Origin: JAWWOL01 sp033851545
Lineage (GTDB): Bacteria; Actinomycetota; Actinomycetes; JAWWOL01
NCBI GenBank assembly: GCA_033851545.1
Contig: JAWWOO010000080.1
Coordinates: 1-64,000 of the forward strand
Reading direction: 5' to 3'
Length of the DNA stretch: 64,000 bases
Shown here: positions 59,256 through 64,000 of the stretch, piece by piece
Layout: each line of letters opens with the position of its first letter
Position numbering within the stretch: position 1 is the stretch's first letter
Notes under the pieces: model-generated
What the model was told of the DNA's origin: nothing
The model's database searches: none
What the model saw: the letters and a program-made list of their open reading frames with translations, nothing else
Translations under genes and position numbers: made by a program

Positions 59256-60121
59256 CCCGCTGGCTGGTCACCGGCGCCGGCGGGCAGCTCGGCTCGGACC
59301 TGGTGTCGGTCCTGACCGCAGCCGGGGACGAGGTGGTCGGGCTGACCCGGGCCGACCTCGACATCTCGGACGAACGCTCCGTGCGGGCTGCGGTCGACCG
59401 GGTGTGGCCGGACGTGGTGATCAACGCCGCGGCCTACACCGGCGTCGATGCCGCAGAGGCCGACGAGGACGAGGCCTACCGGGTCAATGCGACCGGTGCC
59501 GGCGTCCTGGCCACGGCCACCTCCGGGCGGGCGAGGTTGCTGCATGTCTCGACCGACTATGTGTTCGACGGCCAGGGCAGCGCCCCGTACGCGGAGGACG
59601 ACCCGACCGAGCCGCGTTCGGCGTACGGGAGGACCAAGCTGGCCGGTGAGCGGGCGGCCATGGGCGTACACCCGGACGCCTACGTGGTCCGTACGGCGTG
59701 GGTCTACGGTGCGGCTGGCGGCAACTTCGTCAAGACGATGGCTGCGCTCGAGGCCAAGCACGAGACGGTGTCGGTGGTCGACGACCAGCGCGGCTCACCG
59801 ACCTGGTCCCGCGATCTCGCGTACGGGCTGGTGACGTTGGGGAGATCGGCTGCTGCGCCGGGGATCTATCACTGCACCAACGGTGGCGAAGCGACGTGGT
59901 ACGACCTGGCAAGGGCGGTGTTCGAAGAGCTCGGCGCAGATCCTGGTCGCGTCCAGCCGACCACGACGGAGGCCTTCCCGCGTCCGGCGCCCCGACCGGC
60001 CTACTCCGTCCTGGGCACGCACCGTTGGCGGGCTGCGGGGCTGCCCCCGTTGCGGCACTGGCGGGCAGCCTTGCGCGCCGCCTTCGCCGAGGCGGGGCCG
60101 GCGCTGCGCCCTGCCGGCTGA
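59252..60121 (+). CDS. rmlD: dTDP-4-dehydrorhamnose reductase
   Basis: A 289-aa SDR enzyme for the last step of dTDP-L-rhamnose synthesis. It has VTGAGGQLGSDLVSV (NAD(P) site), NAAAYTGVDAAE, STDYVFDGQG and YGRTKLAGE. GTG 59252 overlaps the rmlB stop. The 3,5-epimerase gene rmlC is not in the window. Confidence 0.95.
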   Translation: MTRWLVTGAGGQLGSDLVSVLTAAGDEVVGLTRADLDISDERSVRAAVDRVWPDVVINAAAYTGVDAAEADEDEAYRVNATGAGVLATATSGRARLLHVSTDYVFDGQGSAPYAEDDPTEPRSAYGRTKLAGERAAMGVHPDAYVVRTAWVYGAAGGNFVKTMAALEAKHETVSVVDDQRGSPTWSRDLAYGLVTLGRSAAAPGIYHCTNGGEATWYDLARAVFEELGADPGRVQPTTTEAFPRPAPRPAYSVLGTHRWRAAGLPPLRHWRAALRAAFAEAGPALRPAG

Positions 60122-60152
60122 GCCGCGCCGAGTGGGTCGTCAGGCAACGTCC

Positions 60153-60806
60153 TCAGGCAGTGCAGCGCAGCGAGCTGAGGTCCGGCAGGATCAGCTCGGC
60201 GCCAGTGAGCTCTGCCGGGCGGTGCGTCGTGCTCACCGCCACCACCCGGCAGCCCGCGGCGAGGGCCGACGTCACGCCGGCCGGGGCGTCCTCGACGGCC
60301 AGGAAGGTGCCGTGGTCACCGAGCCGGCCGCGCCCGACGAGATAGGGCTGCGGATCAGGCTTTCCGCGGTCGACGTCCTCGGCGGTGACCAGCACCGGCG
60401 GCCAGGGCAGCCCAGCAGCCTGCAGTCTGACCTTCACCACCGGCACGGTGCCCGAGGTGACGATGCCCCACGGCATGCCTGCGGCGTCGAGACTCTCCAG
60501 CAGCTCGTGGGCACCGCGGATCGCCGTCACGCCTTCGACATCGGTCTCCTCGTACGCCACGAGCCGGGCCACCGCGTCGTTGACAAGGTGGTCAGGCAGC
60601 ATGCCTCGGACGTGGTCCTCTGCCCGCTTGCCGTGCAGCGGCTCCGGGAACGCCGACTCCGGCAGGTCGTACCACCGGAGGAACGCGTGCCACAGCCGTT
60701 CGATCGACGCCGTCGAGTCGACCAGGGTGCCGTCCATGTCGATCAGCACGCCGGCCACCTCGGCGGCCCAGCCGGGATCGGTGTCGCTCAGGATACGTCG
60801 GGGCAT
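60153..60806 (-). CDS. HAD-family sugar-phosphatase-like protein
   Basis: A 217-aa HAD hydrolase. The nucleophile motif DMDGTLVDS is at about 23-31, followed by a helical cap, the Thr/Ser motif WGIVTSGTVPV, the Lys in GKPDPQPYL and the acidic VEDAPAGVTSA loop. It is of the GPP/beta-phosphoglucomutase-like type, mostly active on sugar phosphates. ATG 60806 has AGGA eight bases ahead and overlaps the EamA gene by 19 bases. Confidence 0.9.
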   Translation of the reverse strand: MPRRILSDTDPGWAAEVAGVLIDMDGTLVDSTASIERLWHAFLRWYDLPESAFPEPLHGKRAEDHVRGMLPDHLVNDAVARLVAYEETDVEGVTAIRGAHELLESLDAAGMPWGIVTSGTVPVVKVRLQAAGLPWPPVLVTAEDVDRGKPDPQPYLVGRGRLGDHGTFLAVEDAPAGVTSALAAGCRVVAVSTTHRPAELTGAELILPDLSSLRCTA

Positions 60807-61711
60807 GCCGTCATCCTGCCCGGTAGCCCGGCAGGGAGCCGAACCCGGTTCTCGGCGTAGGCGACCCCGGCCAGCACGACCAGGCCGCCGGCGGCGAGGT
60901 TCCACTCGAGCGGCTCGCCGAGCAGCACGATGCTGATGACGACGGCGAAGACCGGCACCAGGTAGTTGACGGCGGACGCCGTCGTTGCACCCAGGTCGCC
61001 GATCAGCCGGAAGTAGAGGACGTACGCGAGCCCCGTACCGAGCAGCCCGAGCACACCGACGCTCGCGCCCACCCGGAGAGTGACCTCCGGCGCGTGCCAG
61101 GCGAGGAACGGAGTCGCCAGCGTCTGCAGCGCGGCCGCCGCGGTCAGCTGCGACGCGGCCAGGGCAAGGGGCGCGAGGCCCCGCGGGGAAAGGAACCGTC
61201 GAACGTAGACGAACCCGAGCGCATAGCTGAAGGCTGCTGCCAGGCAGGCGATCCGGGCGCCGACCGAGCCGCCGCTGTCGCGCCACGGGCCGATCACGAG
61301 TACGACGCCGGCGAAGCCGACCAGCAACCCGACCACCTTGCGGCGGGTGACCCGCTCGGTCGGCAGTGCGAGCGCCGCCATGCCCAGCGTCAGCAGGGGA
61401 GTCGCGCCGATCAGGACTCCGGCCATGCCGGCACCGGCGCTGCGTTCCCCGTACGACAGGAGGAGGAACGGCGCCACGTTGCCGAACAGCGCCGCCACTG
61501 CGACGTGCCGCCAGGTCCCGTACGAGGTGGGCAGTCGGATCCCCTTCGCGGAGGCGATCGTCAGCAGGACGGCCGCGCCCAGGGCCAGCCGGGTGAGCAC
61601 CAGCTGCCCCGGCGTGAGGCCCTCCAGGGACACCTTGATGAAGGTGAAGCTGCTGCCCCACAGGGCGGCGAGCAGCAGGAACCGGGTCGTGGCGTTCGGC
61701 TGGGTCGTCAT
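60788..61711 (-). CDS. EamA-family transporter
   Basis: A 307-aa DMT-superfamily carrier with ten predicted helices and two EamA repeats: LLLAALWGSSFTFIKVSLEG starts the first, and AACLAAAFSYALGFVYV the second. It probably exports a small metabolite or drug. Divergent from the MerR gene across the perfect palindrome at 61727, so it is the likely target of that regulator. Confidence 0.93.
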   Translation of the reverse strand: MTTQPNATTRFLLLAALWGSSFTFIKVSLEGLTPGQLVLTRLALGAAVLLTIASAKGIRLPTSYGTWRHVAVAALFGNVAPFLLLSYGERSAGAGMAGVLIGATPLLTLGMAALALPTERVTRRKVVGLLVGFAGVVLVIGPWRDSGGSVGARIACLAAAFSYALGFVYVRRFLSPRGLAPLALAASQLTAAAALQTLATPFLAWHAPEVTLRVGASVGVLGLLGTGLAYVLYFRLIGDLGATTASAVNYLVPVFAVVISIVLLGEPLEWNLAAGGLVVLAGVAYAENRVRLPAGLPGRMTACPDVS

Positions 61712-61726
61712 GCGACCATGGTGAGA

Positions 61727-61746
61727 CCTTCACACCAGTGTGAAGG
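61727..61746. promoter_or_regulatory. MerR-type palindromic operator
   Basis: CCTTCACACCAGTGTGAAGG is a perfect 9-bp dyad with a two-base centre, between the divergent EamA and MerR genes. Its size and form are those of MerR-family operators. Confidence 0.8.
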
Positions 61747-61761
61747 CAAGGGGTGAGGTCA

Positions 61762-62145
61762 GTGAGGATCGGCGAGCTGTCCCAGCGGACGAACGTCTCG
61801 ACCCGGCTGCTGCGCTACTACGAGGAGCAGGGGCTGCTCACGCCGGTGCGGGCAGCCAACGGCTACCGCGACTACGCGGAGTGCCACCTCGACGATGTCT
61901 GGCAGATCAGGGGGCTGCTCGCCTCCGGCCTGCCGGTGCGCATCATCAAGCAGATCCTGCCCTGCCTCGACGAGCCGTGCGAGCTCCAGGCGGCCGATGT
62001 GACCCCCGCGATGCTGGCCAGCCTCGAGGAGCAACGCGCGCTGATGGACGACCGGGTCCGCTGCCTGACCGAGAGCCGCGACGCCGTCACCGCCTATCTC
62101 GAGGCGGCGCGGTCCCGGCAGAAGCCAGCCGCCGCCAGGTCCTGA
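61762..62145 (+). CDS. MerR-family regulator
   Basis: A 127-aa regulator. The winged helix begins VRIGELSQRTNVSTRLLRYYEEQG and has the wing residues ANGYRDY; a coiled coil (about 80-110) follows. There is a Cys pair in PCLDEPCEL, so metal or thiol sensing is possible but not established. GTG 61762 is used; GTG 61753 is an alternative. Likely controls the EamA gene. Confidence 0.9.
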   Translation: MRIGELSQRTNVSTRLLRYYEEQGLLTPVRAANGYRDYAECHLDDVWQIRGLLASGLPVRIIKQILPCLDEPCELQAADVTPAMLASLEEQRALMDDRVRCLTESRDAVTAYLEAARSRQKPAAARS

Positions 62146-62201
62146 CCAACTTTCTGTCCGAGGTCAGGACTAGCGTCCCGCTCTGCTCGAGAGGGGACGC
62201 A

Positions 62202-62681
62202 ATGATCGAATCAGACGCGACGATGCTCCGGCTGGGTGAGGCCATCGCCTTGGGCCAGGTCGGCGACCGGGCGACCGCTCGTGACCGGCTGGTTGGGCTG
62301 TGGCACGACGTGGGCGGTGAGGCGGGCGACCCGCTGCACCGCTGCGCGATCGCCCACGCGCTGGCGGCCGTGCAGGACGATGTGGTCGACGAGCTGTTCT
62401 GGGACCTGCAGGCGCTCGCCGCGGCCGACGGGGTCACCGACCGGCGGGCGGAGCAGGTCGGGGCCGGGCCGGTGAGCGGGTTCTACCCGTCGCTGCACCT
62501 CAACCTCGGCGACTGCTACCGACGGCTGGGCGACGTCGACAGTGCCTGGCTGCACGTGCATCGCGGCCGGGCGACCGTACGGGCCCTGCCGGACTCCGGC
62601 TACCGGGAGCTGCTGCTGCGCGGCCTCGATCGGCTGGCCGACCGGCTGCGTGATCTCGACTCCCGGCTCAACCCGACCTGA
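62202..62681 (+). CDS. Hypothetical TPR-like protein
   Basis: A 159-aa predominantly helical protein with TPR-like repeats: AIALGQVGDRATARDRLVGL, LHLNLGDCYRRLGDVDSAWLH. It resembles actinobacterial tetratricopeptide-like proteins of unknown function. ATG 62202 follows GAGGGG. Its end overlaps the convergent CGNR gene by 14 bases. Confidence 0.75.
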   Translation: MIESDATMLRLGEAIALGQVGDRATARDRLVGLWHDVGGEAGDPLHRCAIAHALAAVQDDVVDELFWDLQALAAADGVTDRRAEQVGAGPVSGFYPSLHLNLGDCYRRLGDVDSAWLHVHRGRATVRALPDSGYRELLLRGLDRLADRLRDLDSRLNPT

Positions 62682-63219
62682 CCCTCGCCCGATAGGCCGC
62701 GACGTTGGCCCGGTTGCCGCAGCCGCTCTCGCAGAACCGCCGCGAGCGATTCTTCGACAGGTCGACCACGACCTTGTCGCAGTCGTGCCCGGCGCAGATC
62801 CGCAGCCGGCTGAGCTCCTTCATCCGGATCACGTCGATCATCGCCATCGCCGCCTCGACGGCCATCCGGCTGGCCAGCGGCGCCTCCTGAGAGGTGGCGT
62901 GCAGGTGGTAGTCCCAGCCGTCGTGGCGGAGCAGCTGGGGCAACGCCCTGAACTCGCGGAGCAGTGCGTTCACGATCTCGACGGCTTCGTGCTCGTCCAC
63001 CTCCCAGAGCCGCCCGAGCCGCGGCCGCAGGTCCCGTACGGACTGCAGCTCTGCCTCATCGCGGGTGCGCGACCCGGTCCACTCCCAGGTCTCGAGGAAG
63101 GCGTCGAGGGCTACGACGTCCGGCAGCAGCTCGACCGGCTTGCCCACGTCGTCGCGTGCGGTGTTGACCAGGGCGGCGGCTGCGGAGATCGAGATCTCGG
63201 TGTCATGAGCAAAAACCAC
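62668..63219 (-). CDS. CGNR zinc-finger regulator
   Basis: A 183-aa protein of the ABATE/CGNR family: an N-terminal stress-response-type domain (about 5-130) and a C-terminal zinc finger with CAGHDCDKVVVDLSKNRS, then RFCESGCGNRANVAAYRAR containing the CGNR motif. These are stress-related DNA-binding regulators. GTG 63219 has AAAGGAG seven bases in front, which decides the start over ATG 63258. Divergent from the last EamA gene and probably its regulator. Confidence 0.9.
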   Translation of the reverse strand: MVFAHDTEISISAAAALVNTARDDVGKPVELLPDVVALDAFLETWEWTGSRTRDEAELQSVRDLRPRLGRLWEVDEHEAVEIVNALLREFRALPQLLRHDGWDYHLHATSQEAPLASRMAVEAAMAMIDVIRMKELSRLRICAGHDCDKVVVDLSKNRSRRFCESGCGNRANVAAYRARVRSG

Positions 63220-63257
63220 GTTGACTCCTTTCGGCCGCGGCTCTACTGTCATGAGCA
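63201..63257. promoter_or_regulatory. Direct repeats flanking the CGNR start
   Basis: TGTCATGAGCA occurs at 63201-63211 and 63247-63257, 46 bases apart, on either side of the CGNR ribosome site and before the divergent EamA gene. It may be an operator pair. A TTGAC at 63266 is a possible -35 for EamA. Confidence 0.4.
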
Positions 63258-63294
63258 TAGAGCGTTTGACGTCTTACAGCGAGGGAGCTGACCT

Positions 63295-64000
63295 ATGGTG
63301 CGCGTCCGTACGGGGTCCGCGGGCGCGGGGCTTGCCTTCGCCGTCATGTCGGCGGCGACGTTCGGGACCTCCGGCACGTTCGCCACGTCGCTCATCGACG
63401 CGGACTGGAGTCCCGGCGCCGCAGTCACGGCGCGCATCGGCGTGGCCGCACTGGTCCTGCTCGTGCCTGCGATCCTCCAGCTCCGGCCGATCTGGCCCGG
63501 ACTCGTGGCGGGTGGCCGCCCGCTGCTGATGCGCAGCGCGCGCCAGACCATCGTCTACGGGCTGGTCGCCGTCGCCGGCTGTCAGCTCTTCTTCTTCCAC
63601 GCCGTGCAGCGACTGTCCGTCGGCGTCGCCCTGCTCCTGGAGTACCTCGGCGTAGTGCTGGTCGTCGGGTGGGTCTGGCTGGTGCACGGACAGCGGCCGC
63701 GTCGGCTCACCGTCGCCGGGTCGGCGGGCGCGCTGGCGGGGCTGGCGTTGGTGCTCGACCTGACCGGCCACCAGCACGTCGACCTGGTCGGCGTGCTCTG
63801 GGGGCTCGGCGCCGCGGTGGGGCTGGCGGTCTACTTCGTCATGTCCGCCGGGGACGAGGAGCCGTTGCCTCCGATCGTCATGGCCTGCGGGGCGATGATC
63901 GTCGGCACCGTCGCCTTCGCGGTCCTGGGCGTGACGGGGGCGCTGCCGATGCACGCGACCTTCGGCCAGGTGCACTTCTCCGGGCACCGGACCAGTTGGC
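63295..64000 (+). CDS. EamA-family transporter, cut by the window end
   Basis: Partial DMT-superfamily carrier; 235 residues are visible with no stop. The start of the fold (GLAFAVMSAATFGTSGTFA) and QLFFFHAVQRLSVGVALLLE are typical of EamA repeats, and seven or eight helices are present. ATG 63295 is chosen. Divergent from the CGNR regulator. Unrelated in detail to the EamA protein at 60788 except by family. Confidence 0.9.
   Translation, partial: MVRVRTGSAGAGLAFAVMSAATFGTSGTFATSLIDADWSPGAAVTARIGVAALVLLVPAILQLRPIWPGLVAGGRPLLMRSARQTIVYGLVAVAGCQLFFFHAVQRLSVGVALLLEYLGVVLVVGWVWLVHGQRPRRLTVAGSAGALAGLALVLDLTGHQHVDLVGVLWGLGAAVGLAVYFVMSAGDEEPLPPIVMACGAMIVGTVAFAVLGVTGALPMHATFGQVHFSGHRTSW

Overview
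The window is GC-rich (about 70% by eye), densely packed DNA with frequent GTG starts, many 4-base ATGA/GTGA overlaps, mycothiol-enzyme and LytR-CpsA-Psr (LCP) families, and no insertion sequence, tRNA, rRNA or CRISPR array that I can see. This points to a free-living actinobacterium, most likely in or near the Nocardioidaceae/Propionibacteriales (an inference from gene families and style, not a proven placement).

Layout. (1) 1-2.4 kb: a secreted family-16 glycoside hydrolase with ricin-type and two F5/8C carbohydrate-binding modules. (2) 2.4-13 kb: a hypoxia/dormancy island. It holds a DosR-like response regulator, a two-GAF DosS-like kinase, two PPOX flavin-fold proteins, an Acg-type nitroreductase, phosphoketolase, a CBS-BON protein, an alcohol dehydrogenase broken by one TGA codon, a flavodoxin, and two unknown small or membrane proteins. 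Several sites resemble the DosR box GGGACTTNNGNCCCT. (3) 13-15.1 kb: Smr protein, purK-purE. (4) 15.1-20.2 kb: a LarA-like protein, uronate isomerase, a fructuronate reductase-like enzyme and an SDR epimerase. (5) 20.3-33.5 kb: the most interesting region. A guanidine-I (ykkC) riboswitch precedes two DUF1989 proteins (carboxyguanidine deiminase CgdAB type), a guanidine/urea carboxylase carboxyltransferase half lacking biotin carboxylase and biotinyl domains, allophanate hydrolase and a tail-anchored unknown protein. A GntR regulator, a BMP-type ABC importer, a catalytically dead cysteine-hydrolase paralogue and a biuret hydrolase follow. (6) 33.5-46.6 kb: a SigE-family sigma factor coupled to an LCP protein, CoA-binding and NTF2-like proteins, an AI-2E-type permease, TetR, an MDMPI-family enzyme, UDP-glucose dehydrogenase, a DUF3147-like membrane protein, a ScyD-like secreted propeller, acyl-CoA dehydrogenase, and a PAS-GGDEF protein with a one-base frameshift. 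(7) 46.8-60.1 kb: a putative TIM-barrel exported protein, glucose-6-phosphate isomerase, a four-hairpin repeat, a TIGR03089 protein, a second LCP protein, dTDP-rhamnose genes rmlA, rmlB and rmlD, and two polytopic glycan-type membrane proteins. (8) 60.1-64 kb: HAD phosphatase, two EamA transporters (the last cut by the window end), MerR and CGNR regulators and a small hypothetical protein.

How the parts work together. Region 5 appears to send two nitrogen-rich compounds to one intermediate: guanidine (via carboxyguanidine) and biuret (via BiuH) both give allophanate, which AtzF splits to ammonia and CO2. Region 2 looks like a compact redox and low-oxygen regulon built around its own two-component system. 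Regions 6 and 7 supply nucleotide sugars and LCP ligases for the cell envelope. Two genes carry single-base lesions (alcohol dehydrogenase, GGDEF protein); these may be real inactivations or sequence errors.
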